Below, one piece after another: positions 52,670 to 61,326 of a stretch of DNA of 64,000 nucleotides. Below the pieces are notes generated by a model that was given only the letters and a program-made list of their open reading frames with translations, had not been told where the DNA came from and did no database searches. The position numbers and the translations under genes were made by a program. The DNA is from Clostridium gelidum (GTDB lineage: Bacteria; Bacillota; Clostridia; Clostridiales; Clostridiaceae), in contig NZ_AP024849.1 in NCBI RefSeq assembly GCF_019977655.1, positions 1,583,001 to 1,647,000 of the forward strand, written 5' to 3'. Every line of letters begins with the position of its first letter. Position 1 is the stretch's first letter.

Positions 52670-52842
52670 TAATTTGAAGTACAGGTTAAATACACCAAGA
52701 GTTTTGATTGAAAGTCATGCATACTATATAGACTTTTTTAGAATACTAAATTTGAAGATTAATTTGGCATATGAAAGAAAACACCGTAATATAATGACTA
52801 GGTATTTAAAAAAATATGTATTAGAAAGGATATGAAGTATTT

Positions 52843-53001
52843 ATGGCAAAAGCAGGAATGAGAAGACCAGATCCAAGTGATCCTCACGGGACCGAAAGTA
52901 ATCATAAAACAAATTATAAAAAAAATGATTATAATAAAGTTCCAACAGAGATACAAGGAAAGGCTAAAGCAGGAAATACAAAAGCATCATCTATACAGTA
53001 A
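52843..53001 (+). CDS. Small basic hydrophilic protein (52 aa), conserved-looking
   Basis: The frame reads MAKAGMRRPDPSDPHGTESN at the start and IQGKAKAGNTKASSIQ at the end, with Asn/Lys-rich middle. It has no hydrophobic segment or cysteine. AGAAAGGATATGAAG is a modest ribosome site, and a near-perfect terminator follows, so it behaves like a real single gene. The PDPSDPHGTESN segment recalls a family of tiny clostridial proteins of unknown function; I cannot assign a role. Confidence 0.65.
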   Translation: MAKAGMRRPDPSDPHGTESNHKTNYKKNDYNKVPTEIQGKAKAGNTKASSIQ

Positions 53002-53040
53002 GAATAGAACTAAAAATACTGGGAATTTATTAAATCTAGG

Positions 53041-53080
53041 AATAAAGGATGGAATTATAAAATTCCATCCTTTATTTGTT
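53041..53080 (+). terminator. Strong terminator after the 52-aa gene
   Basis: AATAAAGGATGGAATT pairs completely with AATTCCATCCTTTATT around a short ATA/AA loop, followed by TGTTTTG. Confidence 0.85.
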
Positions 53081-53195
53081 TTGACAAAAAGAAAAAAATG
53101 TAGAATAATATACTATAATAAGTATGTTTTTGGTTGTAGTATAAATTAATAATTGAAAATACAAAAAAATTATTGGTGTGGCAGGTGGATGTATT

Positions 53196-54263
53196 ATGGG
53201 AGAAAGAACCAAAACGATAAATTTTAATAAAATAGAACCAGGGATGAGAATAGCTAAAAATTTGGAACAGAACGGTAGAGTATTACTTAAACAAGATGTT
53301 CTAATAACGGATCAAATCATAACAAAATTAAAAAAAATGTATTATATCGAAAGCGTAGACGTTTATGATAATGAGACAGTAGAAAAGCAAGTAAGTATAG
53401 AAGATAAAAAACAAGCCGAATTAAGTAGAGTTGAAGAAGAGTTTAAAGAAATATCTTCAAGATTACAAAATACTTTTGGACAAATAGCAAGTAAAAATGA
53501 AACATCTATGAATGAAATTAGAGATTTTTCACAAAAAATTCAAAATGAATTAACGCCAAGCAGTATAGTTATAAAAAATATAGTACTTTATGGTAGTGGA
53601 GAAGATTCAATATACAGACATGGTGTAAACGTTGCAGCTTTGAGTTCTCTTTTAGGTAAATGGATTGGGCTTGAAGAATCAAAAATAAAATTGCTCGTAT
53701 ATTCAGCAATTCTTCATGACGTTGGAAAAACAAAAATAGATACTGAAGTACTTAAAAAATATACAGCTTTAACTAAAAGTGAATTTAATATAATAAAAAC
53801 ACATACTAGTGCAGGATATAATCTTATTAAGGGAATTACATTTTTAGATAAATCAGTTAGTTATGGAGTGCTAATGCACCATGAAAGAGTAGATGGTTCA
53901 GGTTATCCGTTAGGGTTAAAAGGTGAGGCAATACATCCTTTTGCTAAGATAATTGCTATAGCAGATGTATTTGATGCAATCAACTCAGATAGAGGGTATA
54001 AGGATAAAAAATTACCATTTGAGGCTTTACAAATAGTTAAGACTGAAGGCCTGGGAAAACTAGATTATGAATATGTAAAAATATTTATAGAACATGTAGT
54101 AGGATATTATACAGGAGAAGAAGTTTTACTAAATACTGATGAGAAGTGCAAAATAATACAGATGAATGTAAATAATTTAGAGAAACCTTTAGTTATGAGA
54201 GATGGAGAATTTATTGATTTAGCAAAAGAAAAACATTTGTATATTAAAGAAATGCTACTATAA
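53196..54263 (+). CDS. HD-GYP domain protein, probable cyclic-di-GMP phosphodiesterase
   Basis: A 355-aa protein. The N-terminal part (about 1-100) contains FNKIEPGMRIAKNLEQNGRVLLKQD, as in many clostridial HD-GYP proteins. The HD-GYP domain (about 125-300) has the metal pair H174-D175 in HDVGKTKID, HHERVDGSGYPLGLKGEAIHP and IAIADVFDAINSDRGYK. Such enzymes hydrolyse cyclic-di-GMP and affect motility or biofilm formation. The ATG at 53196 follows AGGTGGATGT; a GTG at 53178 is less well placed. A relic of a related gene lies immediately downstream. Confidence 0.9.
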   Translation: MGERTKTINFNKIEPGMRIAKNLEQNGRVLLKQDVLITDQIITKLKKMYYIESVDVYDNETVEKQVSIEDKKQAELSRVEEEFKEISSRLQNTFGQIASKNETSMNEIRDFSQKIQNELTPSSIVIKNIVLYGSGEDSIYRHGVNVAALSSLLGKWIGLEESKIKLLVYSAILHDVGKTKIDTEVLKKYTALTKSEFNIIKTHTSAGYNLIKGITFLDKSVSYGVLMHHERVDGSGYPLGLKGEAIHPFAKIIAIADVFDAINSDRGYKDKKLPFEALQIVKTEGLGKLDYEYVKIFIEHVVGYYTGEEVLLNTDEKCKIIQMNVNNLEKPLVMRDGEFIDLAKEKHLYIKEMLL

Positions 54264-54302
54264 ATTTCATAAATGATAATAAAAGTCAGATAAATTGTAA
54301 AT

Positions 54303-54386
54303 AATGAGCTTTTAAATGTTCAAGAATTAAAGAATGGAATGATTATTGCAAACGATGTTATGAAAAATCGAATAAGCATTATATAA
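54303..54386 (+). pseudogene. Relic of a second HD-GYP-type N-terminal segment
   Basis: One frame reads NELLNVQELKNGMIIANDVM then KNRISII and stop. This is like the start of the N-terminal segment in HD-GYP proteins (..ELK.GMIIANDV..). It has no start codon and ends after 27 codons. It may be what is left of a tandem gene. Confidence 0.45.
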
Positions 54387-54391
54387 TATAG

Positions 54392-54450
54392 TAGCTGTCT
54401 CAAAAAAAATTTCGAAAAGTTTTTATTTTGAGGTGGCTATTTCTATTGTG
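54392..54450 (+). terminator. Hairpin terminator after the HD-GYP gene
   Basis: TAGCTGTCTCAAAA (54392-54405) pairs with TTTTGAGGTGGCTA (54426-54439), followed by TTTCTATT. Confidence 0.65.
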
Positions 54451-54520
54451 TACAAATTTATAAATAGGGTATAGTTAAAATTAGAGTTATAATTAATTTA
54501 AAGAAAGTAATTTATAATAA

Positions 54521-54585
54521 TATATATGTTGCAATTAAGAATCATTTTTGCAACATCTATATTTTTTTAAAACTAAATATAGATG
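54521..54585 (+). promoter_or_regulatory. Leader with two mutually exclusive hairpins before the alpha/beta hydrolase gene
   Basis: ATGTTGCAA (54526-54534) pairs with TTGCAACAT (54548-54556), extended by four more base pairs and followed by TTTTTTT, a full terminator. The same right arm continues as CATCTATATTT (54554-54564), which is perfectly complementary to AAATATAGATG (54575-54585), immediately before the GGGAGGA ribosome site. The two stems cannot form together. This may be an attenuation or antitermination leader; alternatively the first stem simply ends upstream RNA. Confidence 0.5.
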
Positions 54586-54600
54586 AGGGAGGATTTGTTT

Positions 54601-55593
54601 ATGAAGAAAGGGGCTGTGGATTCTAAAAGATATATTTCTCAGAATAATTATAATGAAGAAATGTTAAATAAAGTTGAACCATATTTACAGAAAAACTTAA
54701 AATGTGGTTACATATTAGGAGTAAAAAACGTAAAACTTTATTATGAGAAATTTATTGTTAAAAATGCAAAGGCTAATATAGTTATTTGCCATGGATTAGG
54801 AGAATTCACTGAGAAGTACTATGAGTTAATTTACTATTTTATGAAAGAAGGATATTCTGTTTTTATTATTGAACATAGGGGGCATGGACGTTCTCAAAGG
54901 ATTGGAATTGATAATTGTCAAATTAATGTTGAAAAATTTAATTACTATATTGAAGATTTTAAGAAATTTATAGAGGAAATTGTTATTCCAAATAGTGATA
55001 ATAAAAACTTATTGTTATTTGCACATTCTATGGGAGGTGGAATAGGAACTGTTTTTTTAGAGGAATATACTAATTATTTTAAAGCCGCCGTATTAAGTTC
55101 ACCAATGCATGAAATAAATACAGGGAAAACACCAACTATTTTGGCAAATATTATTTCTAATGTAATGAAACTTTGTGGAAATAGTAAAATGTATCTCCCA
55201 GGACAAATACCATATAGTGAAGAAAAGAGTTTCATAAGTACAGCTACTAGTTGCAAAGAAAGATATGAATATGTATATGAAAAGATAAAGAATAATAATG
55301 AATATCATAGTGGAGGGACATCTGCACTATGGTATATTGAAAGCTCAAAAGCTACTAGAAAACTTGTGAAAAAAGAAAATGCTTCAAAAGTAAAAATACC
55401 AGTATTATTATTTCAAGCAGAATATGATACTTATGTCATTTCAAGGGGACAAAATAAGTTTGCATCATATGCTAAAGATTGTGAGTTAATTCATGTAAAG
55501 GGAGCTAAACATGAATCTTACTTTGAAAAAGATGAAATATTATTTGATTTTCTTGATAAGGCATTCTTATTTTATGAGAATAACTTAAAATAA
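54601..55593 (+). CDS. Alpha/beta hydrolase (lysophospholipase/monoacylglycerol-lipase type)
   Basis: A 330-aa Hydrolase_4/serine-aminopeptidase-like protein. Landmarks are ANIVICHGLGEFTEKYYELIYYF, IIEHRGHGRSQRIG, the nucleophile elbow FAHSMGGGIGTVF, the acid-containing IPVLLFQAEYDTYV and the histidine in VKGAKHESYFE. No signal peptide. Substrates in the family are lysophospholipids or monoglycerides; the true substrate is unknown. The ATG at 54601 follows GGGAGGATTTGTTT; the ATG at 54583 overlaps that site. Its leader carries the alternative hairpins described separately. Confidence 0.82.
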   Translation: MKKGAVDSKRYISQNNYNEEMLNKVEPYLQKNLKCGYILGVKNVKLYYEKFIVKNAKANIVICHGLGEFTEKYYELIYYFMKEGYSVFIIEHRGHGRSQRIGIDNCQINVEKFNYYIEDFKKFIEEIVIPNSDNKNLLLFAHSMGGGIGTVFLEEYTNYFKAAVLSSPMHEINTGKTPTILANIISNVMKLCGNSKMYLPGQIPYSEEKSFISTATSCKERYEYVYEKIKNNNEYHSGGTSALWYIESSKATRKLVKKENASKVKIPVLLFQAEYDTYVISRGQNKFASYAKDCELIHVKGAKHESYFEKDEILFDFLDKAFLFYENNLK

Positions 55594-55743
55594 GAATCTT
55601 ATATGCACAATTAAGGAGGAAGCTTAAAGAGAAAAATTGAGCATCCGCCTTAATTATGTATTATAAACTGTTTTAAAGTATATAATTTAAAAAATTAATT
55701 TTCAAAAAGTCTAATTAATGTATGTAAAATACAAAATATAGTA

Positions 55744-56253
55744 TTATCTTAGAAATTGATTAATTATCTCTTTAGTAGATAATTTAGAACCATCAATAAT
55801 ATCTTTATAGTTTTTTAATTTTTTTTCGTCTTCATCTGTTAGTTTTTCATTAGACTTTTTCTTTTCCATTAAACATTTGAAATCTTCATAGTTTTCATTT
55901 CCAAGTTTTCCTTTAATGATACAATCTATAATTGAATGTAGAGTTTCCTCTTGAGTAGTTGAAAGTTTTTCGCCGTTATCTTTACATTTTTTCAATTCTA
56001 TTAATTTCTTTTTTTGATCAGAAGAAAGATATTTGAAATTTCTTTCATTAAATACATTAAAACCTTTATGTTTATCTTTTTTATCATCTTCACTTTCCTT
56101 TATATTATCGTTATGAGCATAGCAAGTTGAAGTTTCTAAATTATTAGTAGCATAAGAACTTGTGTTAGTTGCCATTATTGTTTTGGAAATGGTTGAAAAG
56201 CAACCAATAAAGACTAAAGAAGTTATCATATATTTTATAGCTTTTTTATTCAT
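55744..56253 (-). CDS. Small secreted charged protein of unknown function
   Basis: A 169-aa protein with a signal peptide (MNKKAIKYMITSLVFIGCFS, likely cleavage near residue 30-40). A Lys/Glu/Asp-rich body follows with two similar helical segments: FKYLSSDQKKKLIELKKCKDNGEKLSTTQEE and FKCLMEKKKSNEKLTDEDEKKLKNY share the pattern K-x-N/S-x-EKL-(S/T). This suggests an internal repeat of a helical hairpin. The cysteine at residue 20 lacks a proper lipobox. GGAGG seven bases upstream supports the start at 56253. I do not recognise the family. It is the only gene on this strand between 45000 and 63000. Confidence 0.65.
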   Translation of the reverse strand: MNKKAIKYMITSLVFIGCFSTISKTIMATNTSSYATNNLETSTCYAHNDNIKESEDDKKDKHKGFNVFNERNFKYLSSDQKKKLIELKKCKDNGEKLSTTQEETLHSIIDCIIKGKLGNENYEDFKCLMEKKKSNEKLTDEDEKKLKNYKDIIDGSKLSTKEIINQFLR

Positions 56254-56286
56254 TTTCATACCTCCGTAGATGATGTTTAATTTCAA

Positions 56287-56793
56287 TGATTAGTATGTGA
56301 TAAAAGAATAAAAAATATTATATTTTTTATTTTTATGACATTAATAACTGTTCATGTCAGACAAATTTAGGAAAAATTGTCTGTGTAAAGGGTTTATTGT
56401 TAAATTAAAGATAGAAATTTTTAATATGTGTTTTCAAGTATACAAAACTCTTATATAATTAGAGAATACAAAGGTGTAAAATTCTAGAAAATCATTTTTA
56501 TTTGTATAAATAATAAAATGATTTTGGTTTTAGAGAAAATTTATCATAAATATTAGAAAATTATTACTTTGAAAATTAAATGGTTATATATACATTACAT
56601 TGCAAGGTCAGATAAAAGCATATATAATCTTATTTAAATAATAATTAATAATATTAATGGTGCATAAATTAATAATAAGATAGAAAAATCTAAAATTGAT
56701 TTCATGAAATTTATGAAATATGGATTAAATATAAAATGGTAAATTATAGAATGAGAGTGGTATAATGTATATATAAAAGAAGGGGAGAAAATT
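56287..56793. other. Intergenic region, very AT-rich
   Basis: Between the divergently placed secreted-protein and amylase genes I see no gene. There are small inverted repeats: CAGACAA/TTGTCTG (56358-56383) and AAATCATTTT/AAAATGATTTT (about 56490-56528). Just before the amylase gene there is an extended -10 box, TGGTATAAT (56758-56766), with no good -35. Confidence 0.5.
56758..56766 (+). promoter_or_regulatory. Extended -10 promoter element before the GH13 gene
   Basis: TGGTATAAT fits the TGnTATAAT form; the -35 region is not recognisable. The predicted start is about 20 bases before the gene. Confidence 0.35.
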
Positions 56794-58134
56794 ATGAATT
56801 CATGGATTAAGGAGAGCATATTTTATCAATTTTATACACTAGGGTTTTGTGGAGTTTTAGAACCAGGTAGAGTGTATGAAGAAGAAAATAGATTAACTAA
56901 AATTGAAGAATGGATACCTCATTTAAAAGAAATGAGTGTAAATGCAATTTATTTTGCACCAATTTTCGAGTCAAGTTATCATGGATATGATACTAAGGAT
57001 TATTACAAAGTTGATAAAAGACTTGGAAGTAATGAAAATTTCAAGGAATTATGTGAGAAGCTTCACGAAAATAATATAAAAATAATATTAGATGGAGTAT
57101 TTAATCATGTAGGAAGGGAATTTTGGGCATTTAAAGATGTTCAAGAAAATGGAACAAATTCTAGATATTGCAGTTGGTTTGTAAATTTAAACTTTGATAG
57201 CAAAAGTCCAATGGGTGATGAGTTTAATTATCAAAGTTGGAATGGTTGTTATGATTTAGTTAAACTTAATTTAAAGAATCAAGAAGTTTTAGATCATTTA
57301 TTACATGCAGTAGGTGCTTGGATAGATGAGTTTGATATAGATGGGTTAAGATTAGATGCGGCAGATAGTATAGACTTTGAATTTTTTAAGGATTTAAAGA
57401 AGTTTACAGAAGCTAAAAAGGATGATTTTTGGCTTATGGGTGAAGTTATTCACGGTGATTATACTAGATGGGCAAATCCTGAAAGTTTAGATTCAGTAAC
57501 AAATTATGAATGCTATAAGGGGAATTATTCTAGCCATAATGATAAAAATTATTTTGAAATTGCACATTCATTAAATAGATTATTTGGTAAAGGCGGAATT
57601 TATAAGGATTTATGTTTATATAATTTTGCAGACAATCATGATGTTAATAGACTCGCTAGTACTTTGAAAAATTCAGAACATATATACAATGTGTATACAT
57701 TATTATTTACAATACCAGGAGTACCAAGTATTTATTATGGAAGTGAATATAGAATTAAAGGTGTTAAAGGACAAGGGACGGATTTACCTTTAAGACCAGA
57801 GTTAGAACTTGAAAAAATAAAACAAGAAAATGATAATTTATTTGAATTAATTAAAAAATTAGGGAAGATACGATGTGGAAGTGAAGCTCTAAAATATGGC
57901 AACTATGAGCAAGTTGTTGTTAAAAATGAGCAATTTATATTTGCTAGAACTTTTAATGATGACAAGATATATATAATTTTAAATTTGTCTGATAAAGAAA
58001 GTCTGTTAGATTTTGAGTTATCTTTTGAAGAAGGAATTGATTTACTAGATGAAAATGAAATTGTTATTAAGGGTGGAAAAGTAAATATGGAAGTACCAGC
58101 ATTTTCATCAAAAATAATTCAAAAATTAAAATAG
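56794..58134 (+). CDS. Alpha-amylase family (GH13) glucanohydrolase, intracellular
   Basis: A 446-aa GH13 enzyme without a signal peptide. Conserved regions are ILDGVFNHVG, DGLRLDAAD with nucleophile D188, LMGEVIHGDY with acid/base E217, and FADNHDVNR with the transition-state aspartate D283. A short C-terminal beta domain ends the protein. Size and lack of extra domains suggest a maltodextrin-acting amylase or cyclomaltodextrinase-like enzyme. It is followed after 56 bases by pullulanase, so the pair would degrade glycogen or imported branched dextrins. Confidence 0.88.
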   Translation: MNSWIKESIFYQFYTLGFCGVLEPGRVYEEENRLTKIEEWIPHLKEMSVNAIYFAPIFESSYHGYDTKDYYKVDKRLGSNENFKELCEKLHENNIKIILDGVFNHVGREFWAFKDVQENGTNSRYCSWFVNLNFDSKSPMGDEFNYQSWNGCYDLVKLNLKNQEVLDHLLHAVGAWIDEFDIDGLRLDAADSIDFEFFKDLKKFTEAKKDDFWLMGEVIHGDYTRWANPESLDSVTNYECYKGNYSSHNDKNYFEIAHSLNRLFGKGGIYKDLCLYNFADNHDVNRLASTLKNSEHIYNVYTLLFTIPGVPSIYYGSEYRIKGVKGQGTDLPLRPELELEKIKQENDNLFELIKKLGKIRCGSEALKYGNYEQVVVKNEQFIFARTFNDDKIYIILNLSDKESLLDFELSFEEGIDLLDENEIVIKGGKVNMEVPAFSSKIIQKLK

Positions 58135-58190
58135 AGATGCCTTATATAAAACAAAATGTTTAATAAAACTAACAAAGGGGTAATAATATA

Positions 58191-60164
58191 ATGAATTTAT
58201 TAGATAATGATTATAATAATTATATTGGAAAACTCGGAATGGAGTATTCTAAAGATAGCACTAAATTTGTGTTGTGGGCACCTAATGCAAATAATGTTAG
58301 ACTAGCTTTGTTTGGAAAAGATGAAAAAAATCACATGAATGCTCCAGAAGAAATATTAGATATGAACAGAGGATTGCAAGGAACTTGGAGTATAGAAATT
58401 AAGAAAGATTTAAAGGGTGAATTTTATAATTATTTAGTCACTAATAGCGGAAATGAGAGAGAAGTAACAGATCCATATGCTAAAGCTCTAGGAGTCAATG
58501 GACATCGAGGTATGGTAGTTGATCTTAAAGAAACTAATCCTATAGATTTTAATAAAGATGAAAAACCAGAATTAATTAGCGCTTCAGGATCTATAATATA
58601 TGAAGTTCACGTAAGAGATTTTTCCATAAATGAAAATTCAGGAGTAAGATTTGAGCGAAAAGGAAGATTCGTTGCATTTTGTGAACATGGAACTACTATT
58701 CCTGGACAATATACAAAAACTGGTATTGATTATTTGAAACATTTAGGGGTAACTCATGTTCATTTACTCCCATCTTTTGATTATGAAACGATTGATGAAA
58801 GTAATCCAGATATGCCACAATATAATTGGGGATATGATCCTAAAAATTATTTTACACCAGAAGGGTCTTACTCTACTAATCCCTTTAGTGGAGAAAAAAG
58901 AATTAATGAATTTAAGGAAATGGTAAAAAGTCTTCATAAGGCAGGTATCCGAGTTGTTATGGATATGGTTTATAATCACACATATAGAAGTCATGATTCA
59001 AATCTCAATTTAGCAGTACCAGGATATTATTATCGTCAAGATTCTAATGGTAATTTTTCAAATGGTTCAGGGTGTGGTAATGAATTAGCTTCAGAAAGAT
59101 ATATGGTAAGAAAGCTTATTGTTGATTCTGTAATTTACTGGGCTAAAGAATATCACATAGATGGATTTAGATTCGATTTAATGGGACTTCATGATATAGA
59201 AACTATAAAGAAAATCAGAGTAGAATTAGATAAAATTGATTCTTCTATACTTGTATATGGAGAAGGATGGACTGGTGGATGGACACCACTCCGAGGAGAA
59301 GATTCAGCCGTAAAGGAAAATATAATAAAATTTGACAAAATGCAAATTGCAGCATTTAGTGATGATACTAGAGATGCTGTTAAAGGACATGTATTTAATA
59401 TTAATGAAAGAGGCTATGTAAATGGTAGAACAGGTCTTGAAGAAAGTATTAAATTTTGCATAGTTGGAGCCATTGGAAAAGAAGGTATTAATTATGATAA
59501 AGTATTATATTCACGCTGGGCATGGGCAAATGAACCTTATCAATGTATAAATTATATTTCAGCACATGATAATTATACATTATGGGATAAGTTATCTATG
59601 TCAAATCAAGATTCATCTTTAGAAAAGCGTAAGAACATGAATAAATTAGCAGCAGCCATAGTATTAACGTCTCAAGGAATACCATTTTTTCAAGCCGGAG
59701 AAGAATTTCTACGAACTAAAAAAAATGACGATGGGAGTTTCAATCATGATAGTTATAATGCTCCTGATAGGGTGAATAATTTAGAATGGAGCAGAGCTCA
59801 TGAGTATGAAGATATTGTTAATTATTATAGAGGATTAATTAAGTTAAGAAAAAAATACAAAGCTTTTAGAATGAATTCAAGTGAAGAAATCAGAATAAAC
59901 TTGACATTTTTTGAGAATGGAGAAAGTTTTTATAAGGAAAATGTTGTTGCATATAAAATAGAAGATAACAGTGGAAGAAATTTAAGTAATACTATAGTGG
60001 TAATATTCAATCCAAATGATGAAGAAGCATTTATAGATTTAAAAGAATGTGGATGGAGTGTTCTTGTTAATAAAGAAAGAGCTGGAGTAGATGAAATTTA
60101 TGCTATAGCAGGCAATAATATAACTGTTCCTTCAAAATGTGCATATGTTTTAATAAAGAAATAA
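58191..60164 (+). CDS. pulA: Type I pullulanase (glycogen/starch debranching), intracellular
   Basis: A 657-aa enzyme. The N-terminal CBM48-like domain (FVLWAPNANNVRLALFG) and the pullulanase signature YNWGYDPKNYFTPEGSYSTNP are clear. Catalytic regions are MDMVYNHTYRS, DGFRFDLMGLHD with D329, YGEGWTGG with E358 and YISAHDNYTLWDKL. The enzyme hydrolyses alpha-1,6 links in branched dextrins. Length and the absence of a signal peptide match the intracellular type found in Bacillus and Clostridium. Element D starts five bases after the stop codon. Confidence 0.93.
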   Translation: MNLLDNDYNNYIGKLGMEYSKDSTKFVLWAPNANNVRLALFGKDEKNHMNAPEEILDMNRGLQGTWSIEIKKDLKGEFYNYLVTNSGNEREVTDPYAKALGVNGHRGMVVDLKETNPIDFNKDEKPELISASGSIIYEVHVRDFSINENSGVRFERKGRFVAFCEHGTTIPGQYTKTGIDYLKHLGVTHVHLLPSFDYETIDESNPDMPQYNWGYDPKNYFTPEGSYSTNPFSGEKRINEFKEMVKSLHKAGIRVVMDMVYNHTYRSHDSNLNLAVPGYYYRQDSNGNFSNGSGCGNELASERYMVRKLIVDSVIYWAKEYHIDGFRFDLMGLHDIETIKKIRVELDKIDSSILVYGEGWTGGWTPLRGEDSAVKENIIKFDKMQIAAFSDDTRDAVKGHVFNINERGYVNGRTGLEESIKFCIVGAIGKEGINYDKVLYSRWAWANEPYQCINYISAHDNYTLWDKLSMSNQDSSLEKRKNMNKLAAAIVLTSQGIPFFQAGEEFLRTKKNDDGSFNHDSYNAPDRVNNLEWSRAHEYEDIVNYYRGLIKLRKKYKAFRMNSSEEIRINLTFFENGESFYKENVVAYKIEDNSGRNLSNTIVVIFNPNDEEAFIDLKECGWSVLVNKERAGVDEIYAIAGNNITVPSKCAYVLIKK

Positions 60165-60168
60165 TTAT

Positions 60169-60367
60169 AGGCATATTCAAATAAATAACAAGTCAGTATG
60201 CTGGTCTAGTTCCTGTCATACTTCCGTGTCTGACATAAAGTGAAACTTTTTAGGTGGAATTTTTACATTCCAGCTGAATCTAGTTGAACTTATACCCTCA
60301 AGGGGCACAATGTCTTAAGACAAAATATACATCGCGTCTTTGACTTGTTATTTTCTTTAATATGCCT
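60169..60367 (+). repeat. Foldback element D after pulA
   Basis: A 199-bp element, the longest of the family. The left arm AGGCATATTCAAATAAATAA..CAAGTCA pairs with the right arm TGACTTGTTATTTTCTTTAA..TATGCCT. The interior shares GCTGGTCTAGTTCCTGTCAT-like text with element C and has extra stems (GGAAT/ATTCC, GTCTTAAGAC). It nearly touches the pulA stop and ends 25 bases before the next gene, whose ribosome site lies just outside. Confidence 0.7.
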
Positions 60368-60392
60368 TGATGGAAGGTTTTTGGTGATATAA

Positions 60393-61163
60393 ATGGAAAA
60401 AGAAAAATATTTAGTATTTTTAAATGATATTAATAAAGATAAACCTAATGAATTTAAAAAAATAAATATGAAAGAATGTCCCTTTTGTAATAGAGAGAAA
60501 CTTACTGACATTATAGATCAAAAAGGACCGTTTGTATTACTTAAAAACAAGTATCCAACAATAAAAGACACCTATCAATTAGTTCTTATAGAAACATATA
60601 GTTGCGATAATGATATGGGACAATATTCTGCAGAGTATATGCAAGAGTTAATGAGATTTGGTGTTAAACATTGGCTAAGGATAGAAGAAAGTGGAGAGTA
60701 TAAGTCGGTTATATTTTATAAAAATCATGGACCAAATTCTGGAGGGAGTTTAAAACATCCTCACATGCAAATTGTAGGAATTGATGATATTGATTATAAA
60801 TTAAAAATAAAAGATGAGTATTTTGAAGGAATAGAGGTTCATAAAAGTGATAATTGTTTAGTAAATTTATCTCATAGACCATTTAATGGATTTACTGAGT
60901 TTAATATAATTATAAGTGATGATTTATATGGATTAAATGAACTTTCATATAACCTAAAAAAGATAGTTCATTATCTTTTAAATAACTATTTTGTAAAGTG
61001 TGATAGTTTTAATATATTCTTTTATCATTTTAAAGAAAAGATAATATGTAAGGTTATGCCAAGATTCACTAGTTCACCATTGCTTCTTGGATATGGAATA
61101 AAGCAAATATCAAGTTGTGAAAGAGAAATAGTCGATAAATTAAAGTCAATGTATTTTCAATAA
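60393..61163 (+). CDS. DUF4931 / GalT-like HIT-superfamily protein
   Basis: A 256-aa protein with a CPFC zinc pair (C29/C32) and, in a GalT-like context, KNHGPNSGGSLKHPHMQIVG. The H122-P-H124 motif is the nucleotide-transfer site of galactose-1-phosphate uridylyltransferases and relatives. It differs from classic GalT in length, and no galactose genes adjoin. A nucleotidyl-transferase or hydrolase role is likely but unproven. The ribosome site (GAAGGTTTTTGGTGAT) is weak and lies next to the end of element D. Confidence 0.75.
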   Translation: MEKEKYLVFLNDINKDKPNEFKKINMKECPFCNREKLTDIIDQKGPFVLLKNKYPTIKDTYQLVLIETYSCDNDMGQYSAEYMQELMRFGVKHWLRIEESGEYKSVIFYKNHGPNSGGSLKHPHMQIVGIDDIDYKLKIKDEYFEGIEVHKSDNCLVNLSHRPFNGFTEFNIIISDDLYGLNELSYNLKKIVHYLLNNYFVKCDSFNIFFYHFKEKIICKVMPRFTSSPLLLGYGIKQISSCEREIVDKLKSMYFQ

Positions 61164-61326
61164 CGTAAATTAATTTAATATTAGTATATATTGTAATTAA
61201 CGATATACAATAAAAAAAGGGGCTGTTGCAAAACTAACGTAGTTAGTTTTGTGGCAGCTCATTTTTTTATAAAAAAAATAAAAAATGTGAATTCAAAAGA
61301 ATTCACATTTTTAGTATAATTAAATT

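Noticed and set aside
52670..52842. Possible fifth foldback element (GGCATATGAAAGAAAACACC at 52764)
   Set aside because: Only one arm-like segment is visible, with no convincing partner; kept as a remark under the family finding rather than a feature.
54392..54450. Hairpin TAGCTGTCTCAAAA as the end of an insertion sequence
   Set aside because: Such ends occur in some elements, but no second end or transposase is nearby, and the stem plus T-rich tail fits a terminator of the HD-GYP gene.
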